A DNA stretch of 64,000 nt, from assembly GCA_024697625.1 (NCBI GenBank), contig JAILFJ010000129.1, positions 28,182 to 92,181 on the forward strand, read 5' to 3'. Of the stretch, positions 37,419 to 47,439 are shown piece after piece; within the stretch, counting starts at the first letter, position 1; each line of letters starts with the position of its first letter. The stretch comes from Oscillospiraceae bacterium (GTDB lineage: Bacteria > Bacillota > Clostridia > Oscillospirales > Oscillospiraceae). The position numbers were made by a program, and so were the translations under genes. The notes under the pieces were generated by a model, which was given only the letters and a program-made list of their open reading frames with translations, was not told the origin of the DNA and searched no databases.

Positions 37419-39727
37419 TTCTTCGCCGCTTTCCTGCCTGTTTTTTTCACAGCTTCACCTGACTTTTTCTTTTCGGAAGCCTTTCCAGTGTCAGTTTTGA
37501 CTGTTTTACTCTTTCGAGCAGCAGTTTTCACTTCCGCAGAGGCAGAAGCTGTCTTCTTCGCCTTTCCGGCCGGCTTCTCTTCTTCGGAGGCTGCGGTTTC
37601 TGAAGCATCTGTCTTTTTCTTCGGATACCTGCGTTTTTCCTCCGGCACATAGGAAGGGCAGTCCTCATTGATGCAGAAGGATTTCAGCGGACCGCGTCCA
37701 CTGCGTTTGAACAGAGTCTTTCCGCATTGCGGGCAGACATCCTTGGTGGGCACATCCCAGGTGATGAAGCCGCAGTCCGTTCCACGCTCACAGGCATAGA
37801 AAACATAGCCTTTTTTCGAAGTACGCTTCAGAATCCGACTGCCGCACTGCGGGCATTTTCCGGGCATCTCTACTACGATCGGCTTCGTGAAGCTGCAGTC
37901 CGGGAAACCGCTGCAGCCGAGGAACGGTCCAAAGCGCCCCTTCTTGACCAGCATGGGCTTTCCGCAGACATCGCAGAGCTCGTCACTGACAATGTCGGGA
38001 ATCTTGATTTTCTGTCCGTCCATGGCAGCTTCTGCAGCCTTCATCTCGGATTCGAAATCCGTATAGAATTCCTGAAGAACATCCTGCCAGCCGATCTTCC
38101 CGCTCTCAATCTCGTCGAGGCGTGCTTCCATATGGTTTGTAAACGTCAGGTCCACGATGTCGCTGAAGTGGTCCTTCATGAGTCCGGTCACCACTTCGCC
38201 GAGCGGCGTCGGTTTTAAATACTTGCCTTCCTTGATTACGTAATCATGGGCCGTAATGGTGGAGATGGTCGGTGCATAGGTGGACGGGCGCCCGATCCCT
38301 TTTTCTTCCATTGCGCGGATCAGGCTCGCCTCAGTATATCTTGCCGGCGGCTGCGTAAACTGCTGCTCGGGAACAATGTGGTCCATCAGAAGCGTCTCCC
38401 CTTCTGTCACAGCGGGAAACACGCTGTTCTCTGCCTTGCTCTCCTCATCGCTCGACTCTTCATAGACGGCCGTATAGCCGGGAAACGTCATCACAGAGTT
38501 TGAAGCCCGGAAAAGATATCCGGCGCTTTCCACATCCAATGCAATACTGTCATAGACGGCATTGCTCATCTGGCAGGCCATAAAGCGTCCCCAGATAATG
38601 CGGTAGAGTCGGTACTGTTCCTGGGTCAGATCCTTTCTGACCTTATCCGGGGTAAGCGTGACATCAGTGGGGCGGATGGCCTCATGGGCATCCTGCGCTC
38701 CGGCCTTTGTCTTATAATGCCGCGGCTGCGGTGGCAGATATCGGGGGCCGTATCCGTTCTCGATGAAACTTCTGGCTGCGCGGATCGCCTCGTCGGAGAG
38801 CCGGAGCGAGTCGGTACGCATATAGCTGATCAGACCGATACTGCCGTGACCGCTGATTTCCACTCCCTCATAGAGCTGCTGAGCAACCGACATCGTGCGT
38901 CTCGGCGTCATGTTGAGCCGGCGGGAAGCCTCCTGCTGAAGTGTGGAGGTAATAAAAGGGGGAGCCGGCGAGCGCTGTTTTTCGCTTTTCTTTACACTTT
39001 GAACCGTGAAGTCGTTCTTTTCTACAGCCGCCATAACGGTCTCAACGTCTTCTCTGTTTCTCAGCTCCTGCTTTTTCTCCGTCGTTCCGTAGAAGCGCGC
39101 ACGGAAAGCGGGCTCCTGTTCCGATTTTTTTAAAAACGCATCCAGCAGCCAATACTCTTCACTCTGAAAAGCGCGGATCTCGTCCTCCCGGTCAACCACC
39201 ATTCTGGTAGCTACCGACTGTACGCGACCGGCGGAAAGACCGCGTTTCACCTTCTTCCACAGAAGCGGCGAGATTTCGTATCCAACCAGGCGGTCCAGCA
39301 CACGCCTGGCCTGCTGGGCATCCACCAGATCCTGGTCTATGTCACGCGGGTTCTGGATGCTCTCTGTGACGACCTTTTTTGTGATTTCGTTGAAGGTAAC
39401 ACGTCTTGCCTTGGCGTCACTGAGTTCCAGCAGTTCCTTCAGATGCCAGGATATGGCTTCCCCTTCGCGATCAGGGTCAGTCGCGAGATAGACAACCGGC
39501 GCCCTGCGGCTGTCCTCCTTCAGTTCCGAGATCAGCTCTTTTTTCTCCTTGACAGGGATGTATTCCGGCTGAAACCCGTTTTCCACATCCACTCCAAGTC
39601 TGCTTTTCGGCAGGTCGCGGAGATGCCCCATGGAAGCGGTCACCTTATAGGCACCGCCCAGATATTTTTCAATGGTCTTTGCCTTGGACGGCGATTCCAC
39701 AATCACCAGTTCCTTTGCTTTCGCCAT
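37415..39727 (-). CDS. topA: DNA topoisomerase I
   Basis: ELVIVESPSKAKTIEKYLGGAYKVTASMGHLRDLPKS; GLISYMRTDSLRLS; C-terminal zinc fingers and Lys/Ala-rich tail. Confidence 0.97.
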   Translation of the reverse strand: MAKAKELVIVESPSKAKTIEKYLGGAYKVTASMGHLRDLPKSRLGVDVENGFQPEYIPVKEKKELISELKEDSRRAPVVYLATDPDREGEAISWHLKELLELSDAKARRVTFNEITKKVVTESIQNPRDIDQDLVDAQQARRVLDRLVGYEISPLLWKKVKRGLSAGRVQSVATRMVVDREDEIRAFQSEEYWLLDAFLKKSEQEPAFRARFYGTTEKKQELRNREDVETVMAAVEKNDFTVQSVKKSEKQRSPAPPFITSTLQQEASRRLNMTPRRTMSVAQQLYEGVEISGHGSIGLISYMRTDSLRLSDEAIRAARSFIENGYGPRYLPPQPRHYKTKAGAQDAHEAIRPTDVTLTPDKVRKDLTQEQYRLYRIIWGRFMACQMSNAVYDSIALDVESAGYLFRASNSVMTFPGYTAVYEESSDEESKAENSVFPAVTEGETLLMDHIVPEQQFTQPPARYTEASLIRAMEEKGIGRPSTYAPTISTITAHDYVIKEGKYLKPTPLGEVVTGLMKDHFSDIVDLTFTNHMEARLDEIESGKIGWQDVLQEFYTDFESEMKAAEAAMDGQKIKIPDIVSDELCDVCGKPMLVKKGRFGPFLGCSGFPDCSFTKPIVVEMPGKCPQCGSRILKRTSKKGYVFYACERGTDCGFITWDVPTKDVCPQCGKTLFKRSGRGPLKSFCINEDCPSYVPEEKRRYPKKKTDASETAASEEEKPAGKAKKTASASAEVKTAARKSKTVKTDTGKASEKKKSGEAVKKTGRKAAKK

Positions 39728-39739
39728 CGGTTGTCTTCC

Positions 39740-41002
39740 TCACTTTTCTGTTCTGATTATGTTTAATGAAAACCTTCTGCCCGCCTCACGACGCACATAG
39801 CCCTTGATTTCCAGAAATGTCAGCTGTGCCAGTACCTTCGCCGTGCTCAGCCCGACCTCATCTGCGATATCGTCTATATGGGAAGAGCTTCCGGATATAG
39901 CGGAAAGGATCCGAAGCTGATCCTCTGTCAGTCCGGAAAGCTGCTTCTGCAGAACACGTTCGCTCTGGATCGCCGTGCTCTCCTTATTCTGAGGCACCGG
40001 CGGGGATTTCTGACCCGGGACGGAGTCAGCCTTCTCTTCTCCATCGGAGCTGGAAGCCGGAACGGTTTGTCTTCTCGCTTCGCTTTTCAGCTCTCCCTGC
40101 GCTTCCTGATGGGTGCGGACAGAAGCTGTTGCAGCAAGACCCGGATAGAGGTATTCGTATTCCTCCATCACGTCATAACCATCTGTGACAAGCTTTGCTC
40201 CCTCTTTCAGGAGTGAAAGAGTCCCGGATGAATTCTGGGCATCTGCATTCGCAGGTACGGCAAAGATATCCTTGCCCTGCTCGACCGCAGTCTGAACAAA
40301 CAGCCTGGTTCCGCTGTGCTCCGGTGCTTCAACCACCACAACGCCCACGGAGAGCCCCGCTGCGATCCTGTTGCGTTCGCGGAAGAAGTGTCTGGCGCTC
40401 TCGCGGCCGGGAGGATATTCGCTGATCAGCACGCCCTGGCGGTGAAAGTCACTTCGAAGAGGAGTCCGGAGCTTTTCATGGGAGGTGCCGAGCACAGCGA
40501 TGCCAGGTTTTCCGGACATCAAAGCCCCTCTCGCAGCTGCTTCATCCACACCGGAAGTCAGCAGGCTGAGAACCGTCCCGCCGCAGGCGGAGATCTCGGA
40601 AGCCAGTTTCATGCCCATTTTTTCACCGTAGGGGCTCGCATGCCGCGTCCCGATGACCGAAATCACAGGCAACTCATCCACAGCCGGCATGATGCCCTGT
40701 ATGAAGAGCACCGTCGGCGGACAGTCGATCTGACGGAGCCGTTCAGGATACTCCGACGTATTGATCGGAATCAGGTCTATCTGCTGCCGGCGGCACTCGG
40801 CCAACGCTCTTTTTGCGTCAGACAGATCGCGTGCTTCCAGATCCTCCGCCTCTTTCAGCGTAACCCCCGGAATGTCTCTGAACGATCCCTTTTCTGATGC
40901 GAAGGCCGTTTCAGCCGTGCCGAAACGACAAATCACCGCGTATCGGGCTTTCGGGCTTATTTTGAGACTGCTGAGCCAGACCCAGAATAAAGCGTCTTCC
41001 AC
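39740..41002 (-). CDS. dprA: DNA processing protein DprA
   Basis: VISVIGTRHASPYGEKMGMKLASE, LTSGVDEAAARGAL, VVVVEAPEHSGTRLFVQTAVEQGKDIFAVPA; C-terminal winged helix. Confidence 0.93.
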   Translation of the reverse strand: MEDALFWVWLSSLKISPKARYAVICRFGTAETAFASEKGSFRDIPGVTLKEAEDLEARDLSDAKRALAECRRQQIDLIPINTSEYPERLRQIDCPPTVLFIQGIMPAVDELPVISVIGTRHASPYGEKMGMKLASEISACGGTVLSLLTSGVDEAAARGALMSGKPGIAVLGTSHEKLRTPLRSDFHRQGVLISEYPPGRESARHFFRERNRIAAGLSVGVVVVEAPEHSGTRLFVQTAVEQGKDIFAVPANADAQNSSGTLSLLKEGAKLVTDGYDVMEEYEYLYPGLAATASVRTHQEAQGELKSEARRQTVPASSSDGEEKADSVPGQKSPPVPQNKESTAIQSERVLQKQLSGLTEDQLRILSAISGSSSHIDDIADEVGLSTAKVLAQLTFLEIKGYVRREAGRRFSLNIIRTEK

Positions 41003-41021
41003 CGAATTTCCTCCCTGTCCT

Positions 41022-41768
41022 TTATCGCCGCATCTCCCACATCAGGACCGAAGCGGCAACTGCTGCGTTCAGGGATTCAGCCTCACCGCACATCGGGATG
41101 ATGACCGTTTCCTCACACAGGTCAAGCAGCTCCCGGCTAAGGCCTCTCCCTTCGCTGCCAATCGCTACGGCCGTGTGCCGCAGTGAAATCTCTTTTACAC
41201 TCCTGGCATTTGCGCTCAGCGCTGCGCCGAGCAGTCTGAGACCGTGGCTGCTGCAGAAGCCGGGAAGCTGTTCACGCTTCATCATTACCGCATTCTGGCG
41301 AAATATCGCCCCCATCGTCGCGCGCACGGTCTTCGGCGCATACAGATCCGCACACCCCTCCAGCAGAATGACGGCATCTGTTCCAAACGCATCCGCCGAC
41401 CGGAGAACGGTACCGACATTCCCCGGATCCTGTACTCCCTCAAGCACAAGCGCACAGCTCAGCTTCTCTTGGAAAGCGGTCTCTCTGCATCTCACAGTGA
41501 AGAGCGGGCCCGGCGAATTCTTCATCGGAGAGACATAATCAAAAAGCTCATCCGTCAGCAGCGTTTCTTCCGGAAATGCGGGATAGGTATTCATCCTGTT
41601 CCCTCTCCAGAATACAGACTCTATCTCTGCGCCTGACCGCAGGGCTTCCACCAGCAGCTTTTCGCCGTCGCAGAGGAAGCAATTCTCCTGATGTCGAAGC
41701 TCCGCTGAGCTGGCAAGCTCCCGGATATGGCGAATTCTGCCGTTCTGGCGGCTGCTCAGTTTCTCCAC
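41022..41768 (-). CDS. TrmH/SpoU family RNA 2'-O-methyltransferase
   Basis: LEGVQDPGNVGTVLRSADAFGTDAVIL, AIGSEGRGLS, PMCGEAESLNAAVAASVLMWEM. Confidence 0.93.
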   Translation of the reverse strand: MEKLSSRQNGRIRHIRELASSAELRHQENCFLCDGEKLLVEALRSGAEIESVFWRGNRMNTYPAFPEETLLTDELFDYVSPMKNSPGPLFTVRCRETAFQEKLSCALVLEGVQDPGNVGTVLRSADAFGTDAVILLEGCADLYAPKTVRATMGAIFRQNAVMMKREQLPGFCSSHGLRLLGAALSANARSVKEISLRHTAVAIGSEGRGLSRELLDLCEETVIIPMCGEAESLNAAVAASVLMWEMRR

Positions 41769-41777
41769 GCCGACAGA

Positions 41778-42791
41778 CTACAGCAGTGTGACGCCGCTCT
41801 GTTCACAGATGCGCATCGTCTCCTCATCCCAGATGGATGCCTGAACCTCGCCGATATGCGCTTTCCCCAGCAGAAGCATCGAGACACGCGACTGTCCGAT
41901 TCCTCCGCCGATCGTCAGCGGGAGTTCTCCTCTCAGCAGCATCCTGTGATACGGAAGCTCACGGCGGTCATCACATCCGGAGAGCCTCAGCTGCCTGTCC
42001 AGAGATTCGGGATCCACGCGGATGCCCATAGACGAAATCTCCATTGCGCAGTCCAGCAGATCGTCATAAAACATGATATCGCCGTTCAGGTTCCAGTCAT
42101 CATAGTCCGGGGCACGTCCATCGTGGCGTTTACCGGATCTCAGAGTTCCTCCGATCCCAATGATGAAAGCGGTACGGTGATCTTTTACCCAGGCGTTTTC
42201 ACGCTCACGCGGCGTTTTTTCCGGCCACAAATCCTCGAGCTCCTGCGTCGTGACAAATGACACATCTCTGCTGAGCTTCCCAAGTATCTGCAGCTGAGGA
42301 TAAATAGACTGGATCGTCTCCTGCGTGTCACAGATGGCACAGACAATATCCATTACGGTCAGCTTCAGATAATCCAGGTTTCGGTTCTCAGCAAGAATCA
42401 CCTTCTCCCAGTCCCACTGATCCACATAGACCGAATGCAGATTGTCCAGCTCATCCTCGTCCCGTCGGATTGCGTTCATATCGGTATAGAGACCCTTCCC
42501 GGGAAAGAAGCCATAGCGCTTCAGAGCCAGTCGCTTCCACTTGGCAAGGGACTGTACCACCTGTGCTCTGTGGTTTGAACGCAGAATCTCAAAGCTCACC
42601 GGTCTTTCATAACCGTTCAGGTTGTCGTTCAGCCCGGAGTTTTCCTCCACAAACAGCGGCGCAGACACACGGTAGAGATTCAGCAGTGCACCGAGTCTGT
42701 CCTCAAACAGGCGATGAATCAGGCTGATGGCCTTCTGCGTATCGTACATGCCGAGTATGCTTCTATACCCTGCGGGAATGGTTGTATTCAT
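41778..42791 (-). CDS. asnA: Aspartate--ammonia ligase
   Basis: LNLYRVSAPLFVEENSGLNDNLNGYERPVSF; GIGGTLRSGKRHDGRAPDYDDW. Confidence 0.95.
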   Translation of the reverse strand: MNTTIPAGYRSILGMYDTQKAISLIHRLFEDRLGALLNLYRVSAPLFVEENSGLNDNLNGYERPVSFEILRSNHRAQVVQSLAKWKRLALKRYGFFPGKGLYTDMNAIRRDEDELDNLHSVYVDQWDWEKVILAENRNLDYLKLTVMDIVCAICDTQETIQSIYPQLQILGKLSRDVSFVTTQELEDLWPEKTPRERENAWVKDHRTAFIIGIGGTLRSGKRHDGRAPDYDDWNLNGDIMFYDDLLDCAMEISSMGIRVDPESLDRQLRLSGCDDRRELPYHRMLLRGELPLTIGGGIGQSRVSMLLLGKAHIGEVQASIWDEETMRICEQSGVTLL

Positions 42792-42803
42792 ATCAGTATC
42801 CCT

Positions 42804-43319
42804 TCACTCACTGAGAGCAGAAATCAGTTTTTGATATGTCTCTTCTGCATGATTTCGAAAATTCTTCTCAATTCTCTCCGCCTGCTGCTCATCCGTGCAT
42901 AACAGCCGCAGACGGATAAGCTCACTCACTCCGTCGCTCAGGCTGAGCTCTGTGCGGCAAAAACCGTCTTCATGCGTATGCGATGCTGTGATACACTGCT
43001 GTCGGCTCAGCGTTGCAGCCTCGGCAGCGGCGGCTTTCTCCGCACGCTGCCTTACGCTGTACGGCAGACTGCTCTCCAGCGTCTCGGCATTGCGGGCGCC
43101 CCGTTTTGTTACTTCGCACATGCCGTTCTTTTCCTGAATCTGGCCGTTTGAGCTCAGTTCGTCCAGGCATGCGGTAAAGTCAAAGTAGTTTACCACACCG
43201 GCTGTTCTGCACAGATTCAGCAGGCTGTCCGTGCTGACCTCCGCCGGCAGCCGCCTCAGAACAAAGAGAATCAGCAGCTTTAAATCCAGAGGGCTGAAAA
43301 CAAATCCGACTTCATCCAT
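42804..43319 (-). CDS. DUF4364 family protein
   Basis: LKLLILFVLRRLPAEVSTDSLLNLCRTAGVVNYFDFTACLDELSSNGQI, typical DUF4364 architecture. Confidence 0.8.
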   Translation of the reverse strand: MDEVGFVFSPLDLKLLILFVLRRLPAEVSTDSLLNLCRTAGVVNYFDFTACLDELSSNGQIQEKNGMCEVTKRGARNAETLESSLPYSVRQRAEKAAAAEAATLSRQQCITASHTHEDGFCRTELSLSDGVSELIRLRLLCTDEQQAERIEKNFRNHAEETYQKLISALSE

Positions 43320-43328
43320 GGTGCTGTA

Positions 43329-43988
43329 TCAGGTCCTCAGGACAATATCGACCTTGTCTTTGTAAATGCTGTCCGCCGGGATCACGCCTCTGACGCAGGA
43401 GGTCGGGTAGACGCTGCTGCGCCTGCCGATGATGGTTCCGGGATTCAGAACGCTGTTGCAGCCGATCTCAACATAGTCGCCCAGCACGGCGCCGAACTTC
43501 TTACGTCCGGTTTCGATAAACTCCCCGGGCTGCTTTACGACGACAAGTGTCTTGTCGCTCTTGACATTGCTGGTGATGGAACCTGCCCCCATGTGCGCCC
43601 TGTAGCCAAGCACCGAGTCTCCCACATAGTTATAGTGCGGAGTCTGGACATTATCAAAGAGAACAACATTTTTCAGTTCACAGGAGTTTCCGACTACTGC
43701 GTTCTTTCCCACGACAGCGCTGCCGCGGATAAAGGCACAGTGCCGGATTTCGGCGCCATGGTCAATGATGCACGGGGCGCCGATATAGGCGGAAGGAAAG
43801 ACTTTTGCGTCTTTGGCAATCCAGATTCCCTCAGCCGGATGCTCATATTCCTCCGGAGGCAGCGTTTCACCCAGATTCAGAATAAAATCCTTGATGTCAT
43901 CCAGCACTTCCCAAGGATAGGTCCTGCCCTGGAACAGCTCTGCCGCAATTGTTTTGCTGAGATCCAGCAATTCATTGATTTCAACCAT
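43329..43988 (-). CDS. Left-handed beta-helix nucleotidyltransferase/acyltransferase-like protein
   Basis: Hexapeptide repeats (IDHGAEIRHCAFIRGSAVVGKNAVVGNSCELKNVVL); GlmU C-terminal-like. Confidence 0.8.
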   Translation of the reverse strand: MVEINELLDLSKTIAAELFQGRTYPWEVLDDIKDFILNLGETLPPEEYEHPAEGIWIAKDAKVFPSAYIGAPCIIDHGAEIRHCAFIRGSAVVGKNAVVGNSCELKNVVLFDNVQTPHYNYVGDSVLGYRAHMGAGSITSNVKSDKTLVVVKQPGEFIETGRKKFGAVLGDYVEIGCNSVLNPGTIIGRRSSVYPTSCVRGVIPADSIYKDKVDIVLRT

Positions 43989-44006
43989 AATGCTCTCTTT
44001 CCCTCC

Positions 44007-44687
44007 TCATAGTTTAGCCCCGGCTTCGCGGTCTGCATACACTGTTACTTCAGCTGGAATCTGCAGGAAGGCAGCCGGAATAATGCTGTCGTTCCGGGCA
44101 TACAGCATGTCGAATACCGCCTGAGCCTTTTCCTCCCCGCAGGCGAGGAGCATGATTTTCCGTGCTTCCGTTATCGTCCGGATCCCCATACTCAGTCCCC
44201 ATGCGGGTGTCGATTCCTCACTTCCGAAATGCCAGCCGTATTGTTTCCTGGTCTTCTCGGTCAGTTTCTGTCTGTGGGTTCTGGAATCAAACTGTGTCGC
44301 CGGTTCATTGAATCCGATATGCGCATTATCTCCGATGCCAAGAACTGCGAGATCGAGTCCTCCCACGTCGGCAATGGCGTTCTCGTATTCCTGATAGTTC
44401 TCCTCCGTAAGCCAGAAGCAGTTCTCCGGTCTGAGGTTTGATCCCTCCAGCAGATTCTTTTCCGTCATGGCTCTCATTGTGAGATGTTCCTCCGTACCGA
44501 TAAATTCGGCAACCTGAAACAGCCTCACTGCCTCTAGGTCCAGTTGTCTGAGTTTTTGCCACAGGGGCAGCATCGTTCTGCCGGCGCTCATTGCAATGAC
44601 AGCATCCGGCTTCTCTGTCAGGATACCGGCGATCTGGCCGGCTGCCTGTTCATAGAGCGCCTCTCTTTCAAGAATAACCGTTTTCAT
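44007..44687 (-). CDS. nagB: Glucosamine-6-phosphate deaminase
   Basis: LAVLGIGDNAHIGFNEPATQFDSRTHRQKLTEKTRKQ; AGRTMLPLWQKL. Confidence 0.9.
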   Translation of the reverse strand: MKTVILEREALYEQAAGQIAGILTEKPDAVIAMSAGRTMLPLWQKLRQLDLEAVRLFQVAEFIGTEEHLTMRAMTEKNLLEGSNLRPENCFWLTEENYQEYENAIADVGGLDLAVLGIGDNAHIGFNEPATQFDSRTHRQKLTEKTRKQYGWHFGSEESTPAWGLSMGIRTITEARKIMLLACGEEKAQAVFDMLYARNDSIIPAAFLQIPAEVTVYADREAGAKL

Positions 44688-44699
44688 CCGGGTCTGCTC

Positions 44700-45158
44700 C
44701 TATTTCTGTTCCGTCAGGAGTTTGCTGAGTTCCTCCATGAAGGTGTTGATATCCTTGAAGCTGCGATAGACCGACGCAAACCGCACATAAGCGACCTCAT
44801 CGACCTCCTTCAGCCTCTTCATGACCATCTCGCCGATTGCAACCGTGCTGATCTCTCGTTCGAGATTTCCCTGCAGCTCCTGCTCGATTTCATCGGCAAT
44901 GGCTTCCAGTTTCTGCAGAGGGACCGGACGTTTTTCACAGGCTCGAACCATGCCGTTAATCAGCTTGACTCTGTCGAAGGACTGGCGGAAACCGTCCCGT
45001 TTCACAACGACAAGCGGCATTCTTTCGATGGTCTCATAGGTCGTAAAGCGTTTCTGACAGGAAAGGCATTCTCTTCGCCGCCGGATCGTCGTATATCCTT
45101 CAGCAGGTCGGGAATCAATCACTTTGCTCTCGGTATAGCCGCAGAACGGACATTTCAT
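44700..45158 (-). CDS. nrdR: Transcriptional repressor NrdR
   Basis: [42 protein letters not shown]; start set to ATG 45158. Confidence 0.96.
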   Translation of the reverse strand: MKCPFCGYTESKVIDSRPAEGYTTIRRRRECLSCQKRFTTYETIERMPLVVVKRDGFRQSFDRVKLINGMVRACEKRPVPLQKLEAIADEIEQELQGNLEREISTVAIGEMVMKRLKEVDEVAYVRFASVYRSFKDINTFMEELSKLLTEQK

Positions 45159-45272
45159 GCTGAGCACCACCCCATCACAAAAATTCACATTTTGGTATTA
45201 TAACATAGCGTTTTTATGATTTCCATAGAAAATCAAATTTATTTTTTCCTTTGCATCCGTCTGGGAGTGCAG

Positions 45273-45300
45273 TTGACTTCTTCCTGCATCTGCATATAAT
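45273..45300 (+). promoter_or_regulatory. Promoter of glycerate kinase gene
   Basis: TTGACT-16 nt-TATAAT. Confidence 0.65.
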
Positions 45301-45390
45301 ACAAACTGACGGAAGAAGAAACAGCCCGTTCAGGACAGAGCCCAGGCTATTTTCCGGCGTAAGCTTTGCCGAGCGGCGGAGGAAGATGTT

Positions 45391-46629
45391 ATGGATCAGA
45401 GACTCAGACAAGACGCAGAAAAAATAGTGGCTGACAGCATTGCCGCCGTGCTGCCGGACGAGGCTGTGCGGCGGGCCTTGGCCGATTTCAGGCCAGGCAG
45501 AGGAAAAACCGTCCTCGTCTCTGTTGGAAAAGCAGCCTGGCAGATGGCAAAGGCGGCGGTGGATCTGCTGGAGCGGGTCGATGATGGAGTCGTCATCACC
45601 AAATACGGTCACGTGATGGGCGAGATCTCCGGTATCCGTTGCTATGAAGCCGGTCACCCGCTCCCCGACAGGAACGGCTTTCTCGCTTCGGAAAAGGCAC
45701 TGGACTGTGTTCGGGCCCTCTCAACCGAGGACAGCGTCATTCTGCTCATCTCCGGCGGAGGCAGCGCCCTGTTCGAGCGGCCTCTCATCCCGGAGAGTGA
45801 GCTTCAGGACATCACGCAGCAGCTTCTGGCAAGCGGGGCTGACATCGTAGAGATCAATACGGTCAGGAAAAGACTGAGCGGCGTGAAAGGCGGGCGTTTT
45901 GCTCTCGCTTGTGCTCCTGCGCGTATCTTCAGCGTTGTTTTAAGCGATATACTCGGCGACCCTCTGGATATGATTGCCAGCGGCCCTGCCTGTCCGGACA
46001 GCAGCACCTGTGCCCAGGCATTGAGCATTGCCGACCGCTGCTCCCTGAAGCTGTCACCGGAGGCCCGGGCCCTGCTTGAGGTGGAGACGCCCAAGCAGCT
46101 TTCAAACGTGGAGACACGTATCACAGGGTCAGTGCGGGAACTGTGTGCTGCCGCAGCAGAGGCCTGCAGAGCGCTCGGGTACCAGCCGGTCTTTCTCTCT
46201 GACCGTCTCTGCTGTGAGGCAAGAGAAGCAGGAAGCTTTCTTGCAAGCATCCTCATGAGTCACGCGGCAGACGGGAAGTCTGTCGCCTTCATCGCAGGCG
46301 GAGAGACCGTTGTGCATCTGCACGGAACCGGAAAGGGCGGTCGGAATCAGGAGCTTGCCCTCGCCGCAGCACCGATGCTTGCTGCTGTCCCCGGTGCTGC
46401 GCTCTTCTCGGTCGGGAGCGACGGAACGGACGGGCCTACGGACGCTGCCGGAGGCTATGTTGATTATGAAAGTTATGCGTCACTTTACGGGCAGGGGATC
46501 CGCGTATTCGACAGTCTCGAAAACAACGACGCCTACACGGCGCTCGCTGCGATCGGAGGCCTGCTCTTCACAGGCCCGACGGGCACCAACGTAAACGACG
46601 TAGCGGTCGGTCTGCTCCGCCGCGGCTGA
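45391..46629 (+). CDS. Glycerate 2-kinase (DUF4147/MOFRL type)
   Basis: VSVGKAAWQMAKAA, LISGGGSALFERP, AGGETVVHLHGTGKGGRNQELALAAA, GSDGTDGPTDAAGGYVD. Confidence 0.92.
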   Translation: MDQRLRQDAEKIVADSIAAVLPDEAVRRALADFRPGRGKTVLVSVGKAAWQMAKAAVDLLERVDDGVVITKYGHVMGEISGIRCYEAGHPLPDRNGFLASEKALDCVRALSTEDSVILLISGGGSALFERPLIPESELQDITQQLLASGADIVEINTVRKRLSGVKGGRFALACAPARIFSVVLSDILGDPLDMIASGPACPDSSTCAQALSIADRCSLKLSPEARALLEVETPKQLSNVETRITGSVRELCAAAAEACRALGYQPVFLSDRLCCEAREAGSFLASILMSHAADGKSVAFIAGGETVVHLHGTGKGGRNQELALAAAPMLAAVPGAALFSVGSDGTDGPTDAAGGYVDYESYASLYGQGIRVFDSLENNDAYTALAAIGGLLFTGPTGTNVNDVAVGLLRRG

Positions 46630-46717
46630 GCCCGGGTTGCACGGGCTCTGAGGAATGGAAGCATCTGAGTAGCTCTGGGAGGCTTTGCCGCCTGGAAGAG
46701 GGGGGGTGCCTTGCCTC

Positions 46718-47341
46718 TTATCCGAGCTTATCCCAGTCGATTCTTTCCCTCCTCCAGAAGAATTCCCGGTCCTCCGCCGAGATCGAACGCTGCACTCTGC
46801 ACGGGTTTCCGAAAGCCAGGACGTCTTCCGGAATATCCCGTGTTACGATGCTGCCCGCCCCGATGACCGAGTTCCGGCCGATCCGTACGCCGGGGCAGAT
46901 CACCGCACCTGCTCCGATCCAGACATTGTCTCCGATCTCCACATCCCGGTTATATTGCAGCCCGCGTTCCCGCAGTTCGGGAAGGATGGGGTGATTTGCC
47001 GTGGCTATCGTCACATTAGGCCCGATCATCACCCTGTCTCCGACATAGATCTGTCCGTCGTCTACCAGCGTCAGATTGCTGTTTATATAAACGCCGCTTC
47101 CAAGATGAAGGTGATGTCCGCCCCAGTTGGCTCGCAGCGGAAGCTCAATATAGCTGTCGTCGCCGCACTCTGCAAAAACATCATGCATATACTGCTGCTT
47201 CGCATCATACTCGGAAGGCCTGAGCTGATTGAATTCCCAGAGCCGGTCCTGAAACGGAACCTGTTCCTCCATAATCTCAGGATCTCCCGGATCATAGAGC
47301 AGTCCCTTCCTCATACGTTCATACTGTGTATCCTGTCTCAT
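46718..47341 (-). CDS. Maltose/galactoside O-acetyltransferase-like hexapeptide transferase
   Basis: GNPCRVQRSI, DNVWIGAGAVICPGVRIGRNSVIGAGSIVTRDIPED; ATG 47341 preceded by GAGAGGAG. Confidence 0.9.
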   Translation of the reverse strand: MRQDTQYERMRKGLLYDPGDPEIMEEQVPFQDRLWEFNQLRPSEYDAKQQYMHDVFAECGDDSYIELPLRANWGGHHLHLGSGVYINSNLTLVDDGQIYVGDRVMIGPNVTIATANHPILPELRERGLQYNRDVEIGDNVWIGAGAVICPGVRIGRNSVIGAGSIVTRDIPEDVLAFGNPCRVQRSISAEDREFFWRRERIDWDKLG

Positions 47342-47369
47342 GGTCTGTACTCCTCTCATGGATGAGCGG

Positions 47370-47411
47370 AAACCTCCTGATGTACGCGTTACAGCAGGAG
47401 GTTTTGCTTTT
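47370..47411 (+). terminator. Strong hairpin, U-tract oriented on the plus strand
   Basis: AAACCTCCTG-ATGTACGCGTTACAG-CAGGAGGTTT then TGCTTTT; inner TGTA/TACA extends the stem. Confidence 0.5.
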
Positions 47412-47439
47412 CTGCGGCGTTATTGCAGCACTCCCGGCT

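Noticed and set aside
46628-46648. GAGCCCG...CGGGCTC hairpin after the glycerate kinase gene
   Set aside because: Stem of 7 bp without a following U-tract; too weak to call a terminator.
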